Shown here: positions 43,058 to 50,266 of the stretch, one piece after another
How the letters are laid out: the number at the start of each line of letters is the position of its first letter
Numbering within the stretch: the first letter of the stretch is position 1
Assembly (NCBI GenBank): GCA_027064305.1
Contig: JAMOPY010000036.1
Location: 1 to 59,640 of the forward strand
Source of the DNA: Methanobacteriota archaeon
Lineage (GTDB): Archaea; JAADCQ01; Methanopyri; Methanopyrales; Methanopyraceae
Length of the DNA stretch: 59,640 nucleotides
Direction of reading: 5' to 3'
Notes under the pieces: model-generated
Databases searched by the model: none
What the model was told of the DNA's origin: nothing
What the model saw: the letters and a program-made list of their open reading frames with translations, nothing else
Translations under genes and position numbers: made by a program

Positions 43058-44128
43058 CTAGATCACCCACCGGTCCTCCAGGTCCTCGCTCACTTCCTTA
43101 CCGGGGGCCACCCGGACGGACCTCAGCGTGCACCCCTCCACCTCGGCGTCGTGCCCGAGCACGCACCCATCCAGCTCGGCGTCCCGAACCCGGCACCGCT
43201 CCGCAACGATCGAGTCCCGAATCTCCGCGTTCTCCACGCGCGCATCCGCCAGGATGACCGAGTTCTCGATCACGGACCCGCCGATCCGGACCCGCCCCCC
43301 GACGTACACGTAGGGCCCGATCGTCGAGCCCCGGAGCTCGCTCATCGGGTCGATCACCACGGGATCCCGTAAGGTCGCGCCGTCCGACCTGACCCCCACC
43401 AGCGCCCGGTCCGAGCACTCGTGATCCATGAGCATCCGGTGGGCCTCCAGGTACGTCTCCGGGAGCCCGACGTCGATCCAGTACCCCTCGAACCTGAACC
43501 CGTACAGGAGCCCCTCCTCGGCCAGCCGCGGAAAGACCTCGCGCTCGATGGAGACGGGCCGACCCTCGGGGATGTAATCGAGCACCTCCCGGTCCAGGAC
43601 GTAGGCGCCGGCGTTGATCAGGTTGGACGGCGCCTCCTCCGGGTCCGGCTTCTCGACGAAGCGGCGGATCCGATCCTCCCCGTCCAGCTCCACGACGCCG
43701 AACCGGGAGACCTCGTCCTCGGGCACCGGGTACAGGGCGACCGTCGCGATGCCGTCGTGCTCCCGGTGGAACCTGAGCATCTCGCGCACGTTCAGGGACG
43801 AAATAACATCCCCGTTGAAGACGATGAACGCGTCGGCGGTCGAGTCCCTGCAGGCGAACTTGATCGCGCCCGCCGTGTCCAGGGGCCGGGGCTCCACCCT
43901 CAGACGGAGCCGACGCGGCAGCGGGTTGCACTCGACGTACCGCTCCAGCTTCTCGGAGCTGAAGCCCGCGGCCAGGTACACGTGCACGACGTCGTCGGGC
44001 AGCCCCCGGATCACCCACTCAAGCAGCGGCCGACCGAGGATCGGGACCAGGGGCTTGGGCGTGTCCCACGTGAGCGGCCTCAGCCGGGTGCCGAACCCGC
44101 CCGCCAGGACCACCGCGTCCACGTTCAA
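43058..44128 (-). CDS. NDP-sugar pyrophosphorylase (mannose-1-phosphate guanylyltransferase-like)
   Basis: A 356-residue enzyme. The N-terminal nucleotidyltransferase domain has LAGGFGTRLRPLTWDTPKPL, the FNGDVISS metal site and VEKPDPEEAPSNLINAG. The C-terminal part (~250-356) has hexapeptide-like repeats but is too short for a full acyltransferase. It probably makes GDP-mannose or a related sugar nucleotide. TTG 44128 puts the signature at the N terminus and is 14 nt after the SIS gene stop. The neighbours are a sugar isomerase and a phosphohexomutase. Confidence 0.85.
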   Translation of the reverse strand: MNVDAVVLAGGFGTRLRPLTWDTPKPLVPILGRPLLEWVIRGLPDDVVHVYLAAGFSSEKLERYVECNPLPRRLRLRVEPRPLDTAGAIKFACRDSTADAFIVFNGDVISSLNVREMLRFHREHDGIATVALYPVPEDEVSRFGVVELDGEDRIRRFVEKPDPEEAPSNLINAGAYVLDREVLDYIPEGRPVSIEREVFPRLAEEGLLYGFRFEGYWIDVGLPETYLEAHRMLMDHECSDRALVGVRSDGATLRDPVVIDPMSELRGSTIGPYVYVGGRVRIGGSVIENSVILADARVENAEIRDSIVAERCRVRDAELDGCVLGHDAEVEGCTLRSVRVAPGKEVSEDLEDRWVI

Positions 44129-44142
44129 CGTCGCGACCCCGG

Positions 44143-45051
44143 CTACAGGTGCTCCCACCAGTCCTTGGCGCGGGACGTGTTGACTGGCCCGTACGCCGCG
44201 TCGATCGCCAGGTACAGGCTGGGTAGGGCCACGATCGGCGCGTTCGGGTCGTCCGGATCGACCTTAACGTTTACCGCCTCCTCCGGCTCGAAGACGTGAG
44301 CCTCGCCCCCGGAGCGCTCCTCGATGAGCTCCGCGCTCCCCTCGTTCAGGCACACGTACAACCGGCGCGAGTGATCCCCGAAGAACCGGCCGTGAAAGAG
44401 CTCGTCGGTCGTGGTGGCCAGGGCGTTTGCGTCCCCCACCTCGACGGCCTTGAGGGCGGCCTGCTCGGCGGCGACGTGCAGGTACCCGTCCCCCACGAAG
44501 AACACCTTCTCGCACGCGCGCAGCGCCTCGACCAGCTCCTCGTTCGGCCCGCCCTCCAGGGCCCGCTCCACGCTCTCCGGAACCCCCGGATCCACCAGGT
44601 CCCGACCGACCATCTCGGAGACGTAGAGGCAGAACGCGTACATCGCGGCGACGATGGTCCGCGTGTTCAGGAAGCCCTCCTCCCGCTCCACCGGGATCAC
44701 GAGGACGGAGTCGGCCACGCGAGCCAGCGGGGAGTCCTCCTCGCACGTGACGGCCACCACCTCCGCGCGCTCGAAGCTCCGGGCCACCTCGTGGGAGTCC
44801 TTCCCCCCGGAGATGGAGAAGACGATGACCGCGTCCGACCCGTCCACCCACGGGGCCATCTTCCCGGGGTAGGGGGCAGCGGCCACCCGAGCCTCCCGGG
44901 TGAGCAGCATCGAGGCGTAGTAAGCCACGTGGTAACTGCTGCCGGAGCCCGTCGTGACGATGAACTCATGCCCCGTGAGGTCCGGACCCGTCGGTCGCTC
45001 CCTCAGGACGGCCCTGAGGGCCTCGGGCGTCCTCCTAACGTCGTTGACCAT
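44143..45051 (-). CDS. Double SIS-domain sugar isomerase (GlmS isomerase-like)
   Basis: A 302-residue protein with two SIS domains. The first has TTGSGSSYHVAYYASMLL and FSISGGKDSHEV (phosphosugar binding). The second covers residues ~160-290. It resembles the isomerase half of GlmS without the glutaminase domain, and could make or use glucosamine-6-phosphate with ammonia. ATG 45051 gives the usual start (xPEALR near residue 9); TTG 45063 with GGGGTG is possible. It overlaps the GtrA-like gene. Confidence 0.8.
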   Translation of the reverse strand: MVNDVRRTPEALRAVLRERPTGPDLTGHEFIVTTGSGSSYHVAYYASMLLTREARVAAAPYPGKMAPWVDGSDAVIVFSISGGKDSHEVARSFERAEVVAVTCEEDSPLARVADSVLVIPVEREEGFLNTRTIVAAMYAFCLYVSEMVGRDLVDPGVPESVERALEGGPNEELVEALRACEKVFFVGDGYLHVAAEQAALKAVEVGDANALATTTDELFHGRFFGDHSRRLYVCLNEGSAELIEERSGGEAHVFEPEEAVNVKVDPDDPNAPIVALPSLYLAIDAAYGPVNTSRAKDWWEHL

Positions 45052-45496
45052 CCGCTCGCTCAAGCAGGACACCCCAGGTGATCACGTTGTTCATCCAGTA
45101 GTTCCACAGGGTGGCCGCCGCGATCCCGAACAGGGCCGAAACCATATAGTAAATATGGAGAAATGAGGTCAGCACCCATAGGACGGCTGTGTTTATCACC
45201 ATCCCACCCGCGCAGATCACGTTGAAGGACGCGAGACGCTTCAGGAAGTTGATCAAACCGGGATCGCGCCGGTCCCTCCACGTCCACAAGTCGTTCAATA
45301 TAAAGTTTGATACTATGGACACCTCCACTGCAATCACGTTTGAAATCAAGTAATATATGCCCACGATCTCGGTTAGAAACCACAGCAGCCCTAAGTTCAC
45401 GAAAACCCCGCTCAGCCCGACCAGTGAGAACTTCAGGAACCTCTCCGGGTCGTCGACGCCCGGCACCCTCTCCAGCAGCTCGAGTATCGGCCTCAA
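45035..45496 (-). CDS. GtrA-like membrane protein
   Basis: A 153-residue protein with four membrane helices, as in GtrA family proteins, which are implicated in moving lipid-linked sugars across the membrane. FLKFSLVGLSGVFVNLGLLW and ISNVIAVEVSIVSNFILND are typical GtrA stretches. TTG 45496 has GGGTGAGG just upstream. The coding sequence is clearly richer in A/T (e.g. 45130-45370) than its neighbours, which suggests recent acquisition. Confidence 0.85.
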   Translation of the reverse strand: MRPILELLERVPGVDDPERFLKFSLVGLSGVFVNLGLLWFLTEIVGIYYLISNVIAVEVSIVSNFILNDLWTWRDRRDPGLINFLKRLASFNVICAGGMVINTAVLWVLTSFLHIYYMVSALFGIAAATLWNYWMNNVITWGVLLERADGQRR

Positions 45497-45521
45497 CGCT
45501 CCCTCACCCGGGGGAGACCCG

Positions 45522-46898
45522 ATGGGCCGGCTGTTCGGCACGTTCGGCGTCCGGGGCGTGGTCGGGGAGGACCTGACGGAGGATCTCGCGCGGCGGTTGG
45601 GCCTCGCCTTCGGCACGTACCTGGGGGGCGACGCCGAAGTCTTAATCGGTGGCGACACGAGGACCAGCACGGACACGCTCAAAGACGCGCTCGCCGCCGG
45701 ACTCACGGCCGCGGGCTGCGACGTGACCGACGTCGGCGTCGCGCCCACCCCGGCCGTGCAGTACCTCGTCGAGGCCGAGGGGTTCGACGCGGGCGCCGTG
45801 GTCACGGCCTCGCACAATCCACCCGAGTTCAACGGGATCAAGCTGCTGGGCCCCGACGGGTGCGGGCTCTCGAAGGAGGCGGAGCGGGAGATCGAGCGGA
45901 TCTACTTCGAGGAGGATGGGGAGCGGGTGGGCTGGCGGTCCGTCGGCGAGCGGACCCGCGCCCCCGAGCTCCTGAACGGCTTCGTGGACGCCGTCCTGGA
46001 CTACGTCGGCGACTTCGACGGCGAGGGACTCCGCGTCGTCGTCGACGCCGCCAACGGGGCCGGCGCCACGATCACGCCGCGCCTGCTCTCGGAGCTGGGG
46101 GTGGAGGTCGTCAGCGTGAACGCGCACCCGGACGGGCGCTTCCCGGGCCGCGAACCGGAACCCTCCGAGGAGAACCTGCGCGAGACCATGAGCATGGTCC
46201 GCGCCTCCGACGCCGACTTCGGCATGGCGCACGACGGGGACGCGGACCGGCTTATCCTGATCACCGGGGACGGCCAGTTCGTTCCCGGTGACTACTCCCT
46301 CGCCCTCCTCAGCGCATGGGCGCTGGAGGAGGGTAAGGGGCGCCAGATCGTCACCCCCGTCAGCTCGTCCATGTGCGTGCAGGAGGTGGCGGAGGAGCAC
46401 GGAGGCGAGGTCATCTGGACGAAGGTGGGCGAGCCGGTCGTCGTCGAGGAGCTCAAGCGCGCGGACGATCCCGCGCTCGGCGGGGAGGAGAACGGGGGGA
46501 TCATCTACCCGGACTTCCACCTCTCCCGGAACGGCATCATCACCGCCCTGCTGATCTGCCGGCTCGTCGCCGAGGAGGGATCGCTGAGCGACCTGCTGGC
46601 CCGGATCCCCCGATACCACCTGCACAAGACCGGCGTCGAGTGCCCCGACGACCTGAAGCCGCGCGTGATGGAGGAGGTGGAGTCCCTCGTTGAGGAGGAG
46701 CGGGAGGACGTCGAGGACGTGATCACCATCGACGGGGTGAAGCTGGTCTACGAGGACGGGTGGGTACTCATCCGACCCTCCGGTACGGAGCCCCTGATCC
46801 GCGTGTTCGGGGAGGCCCGGGACGAGGACACGGCCGTGCGGCGCGTGGAGAAGTGGCGCCGGCGCGTGAGGGAGATCGTCCGGAACCTGCAGGGGTAG
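45522..46898 (+). CDS. Phosphohexomutase (second GlmM/PMM-type)
   Basis: A 458-residue alpha-D-phosphohexomutase with MGRLFGTFGVRG at the N terminus, phosphoserine loop TASHNPPEFNG, metal site DGDADR, sugar loop GGEENGGI and RPSGTEPLIR near the end. The sugar loop GEENGG is more like PGM/PMM than that of the 8466-9824 paralog (GEPNGT). It probably serves mannose or glucose phosphate, with the nucleotidyltransferase and SIS genes nearby. ATG 45522 has a GGGGGAG site. Confidence 0.87.
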   Translation: MGRLFGTFGVRGVVGEDLTEDLARRLGLAFGTYLGGDAEVLIGGDTRTSTDTLKDALAAGLTAAGCDVTDVGVAPTPAVQYLVEAEGFDAGAVVTASHNPPEFNGIKLLGPDGCGLSKEAEREIERIYFEEDGERVGWRSVGERTRAPELLNGFVDAVLDYVGDFDGEGLRVVVDAANGAGATITPRLLSELGVEVVSVNAHPDGRFPGREPEPSEENLRETMSMVRASDADFGMAHDGDADRLILITGDGQFVPGDYSLALLSAWALEEGKGRQIVTPVSSSMCVQEVAEEHGGEVIWTKVGEPVVVEELKRADDPALGGEENGGIIYPDFHLSRNGIITALLICRLVAEEGSLSDLLARIPRYHLHKTGVECPDDLKPRVMEEVESLVEEEREDVEDVITIDGVKLVYEDGWVLIRPSGTEPLIRVFGEARDEDTAVRRVEKWRRRVREIVRNLQG

Positions 46899-46902
46899 CC
46901 GG

Positions 46903-48339
46903 ATGGAGCGGCTACGGTGGCGCGAGGCCTCCCCCGCCGAGTTCTTCGAGCGCAACCGGGAGATGCTGGGCTTCGACGGCCCCGTCAAGAGCCTCGTGAT
47001 GGTCGTCCACGAGCTGGTCACCAACGCCATGGACGCCTGCCACCTCCATCGCATCCGACCCGACGTCCGCGTGCACGTGCGACGGACGGGCGAGGACACC
47101 TACCGAGTGCGGGTGCGGGACAACGGCCCGGGCATCCCCCCGGAGCGCGTGCCCTCGGTCTTCGGCAAGTTCCTCGCCGGCGACAAGTTCGATCCCGTGT
47201 ACGGCCTCCAGTCCATGGGACAGCAGGGCATCGGGGCGGCCGGGGTCGCCCTCTACGCCTACATGACCACGGGAGAGCCCGTGCGCGTGCTCACCTCCAC
47301 CGACGGGAGGACCGCCCACTACTTCGAGGTGCACCCCGACCCCAGCGAGAACGAGCCCGTCGTGCTCCGCCGAGAGCGACGACCGGCCACCGAGCGCGGG
47401 ACCCTGGTGGAGGTCACCGTGGGGGAGGCGCGCTACGAGTCCGGGCGCCGAGGACCCCGAGAGTACCTCCGGCGGCTCCACGCCGCCAACCCTCACGCCC
47501 GACTCCTCCTCCGCGACCCGCGCGACCGCGTCCACCGGTGGACGCCCCGGGTGGAGGAGCTCCCGGAACCGCCCAGGGTGCTCAAGCCTCACCCCCACTC
47601 CTTAGACGCCCACAAGCTGCTCCGGCTGGCGGAGCGGACCAACCGGAGGACCGTGCGAACGTTGCTGACGGAGGAGCTCTGCCGCTTCTCTCGCGAGCGG
47701 CTCAACGAGCTGCGAGAGAAACTGCCCGAGGACGTAGACCTGGAAAAAGACCCCCGGGAGCTGACCCGCCGCGAGGCCGAGGCCATCGTCGAGGCGCTTC
47801 GAAGGATGCGGTTCATGCGCCCACCCTCCAACGTCCTCTCGCCCATCGGCGAGGACGCGCTCAAGGCCGCGGTGCGGGCCGAGGGATGCCGGCTGGTCGC
47901 CGCCGTGTCCCGGGACCCCGTCACCACCCGCGATAACGTGCTGCAGGTGGAGGTGGCGGTGGGGCTCGTGGAGGAAGGAGGCGGAGACCTGTGGAGGTAC
48001 GCGAACAGGGCCCCGCTGATGTTCCGCTCCGGCGGCTGCTCGATCACCCAGGGCGTGGAGGATGTGGACTACCATCGCTACGATCTGGACGAGGAGCGGC
48101 TCCTGATCCTGGCGAACGTGAACTCCCCGTTCGTCCCCTTCAGCGGACCCTCCAAGCAGGAGATCGGGAGCGAGCTCGTCCGGGAGGAAGTTAAAAAAGC
48201 GGTGCAGCACGCGTGTCGCCGGCTGGGCCGCGAGGTCCGCCGGTTGAGGCGGGAGCGACGGGAGCGGGAGCGGCTCCGCCGGATCCGCCGGTACCGGGCC
48301 ATCGCCCGGCGTAAGGCCCGAGAGATCCTGGGCCGGTGA
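46903..48339 (+). CDS. top6B: DNA topoisomerase VI subunit B
   Basis: A 478-residue GHKL ATPase. The Bergerat fold has VHELVTNAMDAC (N box), DNGPGIP (G1), and GLQSMGQQGIGAAGVALYAYMTTG (G2 and lid). A transducer domain follows, with FMRPPSNVLSPIGE and APLMFRSGGCSITQ. Together with subunit A (not in the window), it cleaves and passes DNA duplexes. The protein is shorter than most Top6B, with no extra C-terminal domain. ATG 46903 follows the phosphomutase stop by 4 nt. The stop is embedded in a box C-like TGATGA. Confidence 0.93.
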   Translation: MERLRWREASPAEFFERNREMLGFDGPVKSLVMVVHELVTNAMDACHLHRIRPDVRVHVRRTGEDTYRVRVRDNGPGIPPERVPSVFGKFLAGDKFDPVYGLQSMGQQGIGAAGVALYAYMTTGEPVRVLTSTDGRTAHYFEVHPDPSENEPVVLRRERRPATERGTLVEVTVGEARYESGRRGPREYLRRLHAANPHARLLLRDPRDRVHRWTPRVEELPEPPRVLKPHPHSLDAHKLLRLAERTNRRTVRTLLTEELCRFSRERLNELREKLPEDVDLEKDPRELTRREAEAIVEALRRMRFMRPPSNVLSPIGEDALKAAVRAEGCRLVAAVSRDPVTTRDNVLQVEVAVGLVEEGGGDLWRYANRAPLMFRSGGCSITQGVEDVDYHRYDLDEERLLILANVNSPFVPFSGPSKQEIGSELVREEVKKAVQHACRRLGREVRRLRRERRERERLRRIRRYRAIARRKAREILGR

Positions 48340-48391
48340 TGAGCTCACGACGGGGAGACCGGTCGGGATGATCGGCCCCCTGGCAGGCTGA
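48336..48391 (+). ncRNA. Possible C/D-box guide RNA overlapping the top6B stop
   Basis: Box C GTGATGA (48336-48342) contains the top6B stop and a perfect box D CTGA (48388-48391) follows 45 nt later, the correct size. The inner boxes are poor: GAGA at 48355 for D', ATGATCG at 48368 for C'. The flanks can pair only with a bulge. Weak but similar in position to the guide RNA at 7147-7208. Confidence 0.4.
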
Positions 48392-48557
48392 AAACGGCGC
48401 GGGACGAGGTAGCCGGCGGGGAGCGCACGGGCCTAGACCCGCCGCAATGAGCCGCCGGATGCCGCGGCCGCGCCACACCCCCCCGGAAACGGGGTCCCGA
48501 TGACGAGCTTCACCCTGTCCGACGCGCCGTGAGGGTGAGGAGGGGAGCGTTTGCCGA

Positions 48558-48614
48558 GGGGTCAGGGGCGGGAGTACTCTTCACCCATCCGCGGCTTGCA
48601 TGATCATCATCCCC
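48558..48614 (-). ncRNA. C/D-box guide RNA downstream of tRNA-Asn
   Basis: On the minus strand: box C ATGATGA (48610-48604), 12-nt guide, D' CGGA, 3-nt spacer, C' GTGAAGA, 12-nt guide GTACTCCCGCCC, box D CTGA (48565-48562), all closed by a GGGG/CCCC terminal stem. Spacings are exactly canonical; only D' is off. It begins six bases after the tRNA-flanking hairpin, so tRNA-Asn and this RNA probably share a transcript. Eight bases of the second guide (GTACTCCC) are complementary to the universally conserved 16S segment GGGAGTAC, a possible target. Confidence 0.8.
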
Positions 48615-48620
48615 GACCGC

Positions 48621-48645
48621 AATCGTTACGAACATCATAACGATT
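48621..48645 (-). repeat. Hairpin just 3' of tRNA-Asn
   Basis: AATCGTTACGA (48621-48631) and TCATAACGATT (48635-48645) flank a 3-nt loop, about six bases past the encoded CCA. As RNA in the tRNA sense, all 11 pairs form, one as a U-G wobble; on the other strand that pair would be a mismatch. It matches the hairpin at 33204-33226. Confidence 0.8.
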
Positions 48646-48651
48646 CGGCGT

Positions 48652-48727
48652 TGGCGCCGCGGCCCGGACTTGAACCGGGGGCCACGGGATTAACAGTCCC
48701 GCGCTCTACCTACTGAGCTGCCGCGGC
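48652..48727 (-). tRNA. tRNA-Asn (GTT)
   Basis: A complete cloverleaf on the minus strand: acceptor GCCGCGG/CCGCGGC, D-stem GCTC/GAGC, anticodon stem CGGGA/TCCCG with loop CTGTTAA (anticodon GTT), T-stem CCCGG/CCGGG with loop TTCAAGT. Discriminator G and encoded CCA (48654-48652). Position 8 is C, as in tRNA-His, so C8-to-U8 editing is required for the usual U8-A14 pair. No intron. Confidence 0.97.
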
Positions 48728-48757
48728 CTCGCCCGGGGCCATCGACCACCCGGGCCC

Positions 48758-48776
48758 CTGCAAATATAACGTTTTC
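48758..48776. promoter_or_regulatory. A/T-rich TATA element between tRNA-Asn and the 48790 gene
   Basis: CAAATATAACGTTTTCG (48761-48777) is the only A/T-rich stretch in the gap. On the minus strand, AACGTTATATTTG lies about 40 bases before G1 of tRNA-Asn. On the plus strand, AAATATAA is about 25 bases before the GTG at 48790, which would give a nearly leaderless mRNA even though a GGGGAGGG site is present. Confidence 0.6.
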
Positions 48777-48789
48777 GGGGGAGGGAACG

Positions 48790-49368
48790 GTGCCGGTGAG
48801 CCTGAGGGTGATCGGGCCCGAGGACCTCGAACGGTCGCTGCGCGATCGACTCTCCCTGCTGCAGCCCTCCGAGGAGGTAAGCGTGCTCTTCGACCGACCG
48901 GCCGAGATGCTCAAGGTCTCCTCCCCCAACACCAGGATCCGGGTGCGACCGGAGTCCGCCTACGTGTCGACCAAGGGTCGAATCAGCGAGGACGCGGTGG
49001 CGGCGGTCTCGGTGGTCCTGCCGGAGCTCGGGGTTCGAGAGCCGGTGGAGCGGTTCCTCTCGTCGGTCGTGGACGTGGGTCGAACGGTCCCCCGGGACCG
49101 CGAGCTGGTGGCGGTGGTGAAGGGAAGGGACGCGGTGCTCAAGTTCCGGGCCGAGCCCGACCGGGGCGGTTACGCCCTGGAGTCCCGGGGGAACGTGCTG
49201 ATCCGCAGGACCCGCTCGACGTGCGAGATCGAGGTGCTGACCACGGTCGGCGGGGTGGAGACGCTGGCCAGGCGGGCCCAACGCATTTGGAGGCAGCTAT
49301 CCCTGCTCTCCGGGGGCGAGGAGGCGGGGAACGTGATCACGGAGGTACTCCGGGCGGTAGGGAGGTGA
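48790..49368 (+). CDS. Hypothetical protein
   Basis: A 192-residue soluble protein, mixed alpha/beta, without a signal peptide, membrane helix or recognised motif. It is Arg/Val-rich with predicted strands and a C-terminal helix (residues ~150-190). GTG 48790 has a GGGGAGGG site. The next gene starts 4 nt after its stop with a perfect GGAGGTGA site, so the two form an operon. Function unknown. Confidence 0.6.
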   Translation: MPVSLRVIGPEDLERSLRDRLSLLQPSEEVSVLFDRPAEMLKVSSPNTRIRVRPESAYVSTKGRISEDAVAAVSVVLPELGVREPVERFLSSVVDVGRTVPRDRELVAVVKGRDAVLKFRAEPDRGGYALESRGNVLIRRTRSTCEIEVLTTVGGVETLARRAQRIWRQLSLLSGGEEAGNVITEVLRAVGR

Positions 49369-49372
49369 ACGG

Positions 49373-50266
49373 GTGAAGTGGTGGAGGCTCGCGGAGACGC
49401 TGGCGGCCATGTACGCGGGGATCCTGCTGGCCTCCGTGGTCGGATCCCGGCCGCGGTGCGTCCGGGCGATGGTCCGTCCCCTGCGACCGCTCCTGGGAGA
49501 GGACCGAATGGGCCGGGCCGCCGTGCTCTCCGTGCTGAGCTCCTCCGTGGCCATGTACGCGGCGCGCGACGCGGTCCGGGGAACCCGAGACGTCGTCGCG
49601 CTCCTCCTGCTGATGGCGTTCCCGTCCTCGATCGCCGCCGCCGTCCAGTTCTACCTCCCCGTGGTGGCCCCGCTGGTGGGCCCGGCCTGCCCGGTCCTCG
49701 TGGCCGTCTCCACGTCCTCCGCGTTGATCACCACGCTGATCGGCCGGGCGTCGCGCCGGGTCCGGGACGACGGGCTGGGTCCCGTCGAGGACCTCCGACT
49801 CGTGAGGGAGCCCGTGAGAACCGCCAACCTGGTGTTCCTGCGGGTCGGGCCGCCGGTGGTGGCCGTCATCCTGCTCTTCCACTGGTGCGAGCGGAACCGG
49901 CTGCTGGACCCCCTGGTGCTCCACCTGGCCCCGCTGGCCTCCTGGTTCCACCTCCCGCCCGCGTCGTCCCTGGTGATCCTTGGGTGCCTGGCCAACGTGT
50001 CGGTGGGCGCGGTGATCGGCGCGGAGCTCATGGACGCGGGTCGGCTGGACTGGTGGGACGCGGCCCTCTCGCTGTCGCTGGGCCGCGCGGTCTCGCTGCT
50101 CCGAATCCACGCCCAGTTCCTGGCCCCGCCCGCCGCCTCCTTCTTCGGCCACGCCGGGATCGCGGGCGTCGCGGTCAGGACGCTCGTGGAGTCCGCCGTG
50201 AACGCGGCACTGGTATGGGTGTTATCACTGGCAACTCACCCGCACCACTGCTGGACCCGGTGCTGA
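49373..50266 (+). CDS. Polytopic membrane protein (nucleoside-recognition-like, COG3366-type)
   Basis: A 297-residue protein with about seven helices. LLLLMAFPSSIAAAVQFYLP and LVILGCLANVSVGAVIGAELMDAG resemble archaeal proteins with the 'nucleoside recognition'/gate fold, whose substrates are unknown. GTG 49373 follows GGAGGTGAAC, the best ribosome-binding site in the region. The last 92 nt are antisense to the 3' end of the convergent BPL_N-like gene. Confidence 0.65.
   Translation: MKWWRLAETLAAMYAGILLASVVGSRPRCVRAMVRPLRPLLGEDRMGRAAVLSVLSSSVAMYAARDAVRGTRDVVALLLLMAFPSSIAAAVQFYLPVVAPLVGPACPVLVAVSTSSALITTLIGRASRRVRDDGLGPVEDLRLVREPVRTANLVFLRVGPPVVAVILLFHWCERNRLLDPLVLHLAPLASWFHLPPASSLVILGCLANVSVGAVIGAELMDAGRLDWWDAALSLSLGRAVSLLRIHAQFLAPPAASFFGHAGIAGVAVRTLVESAVNAALVWVLSLATHPHHCWTRC

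Larger units (their letters stand above)
48340..48651. other. 312-bp non-coding region between top6B and tRNA-Asn
   Basis: No credible protein gene is present. The stretch holds a possible C/D RNA at its left edge, a CCCC/GGGG hairpin around 48481-48494, a weak plus-strand C/D candidate (48500-48557) whose D boxes are CCGA, a good minus-strand C/D RNA (48558-48614), and the hairpin that follows tRNA-Asn (48621-48645). About 100 bp (48392-48480) show nothing I can name. Confidence 0.6.
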
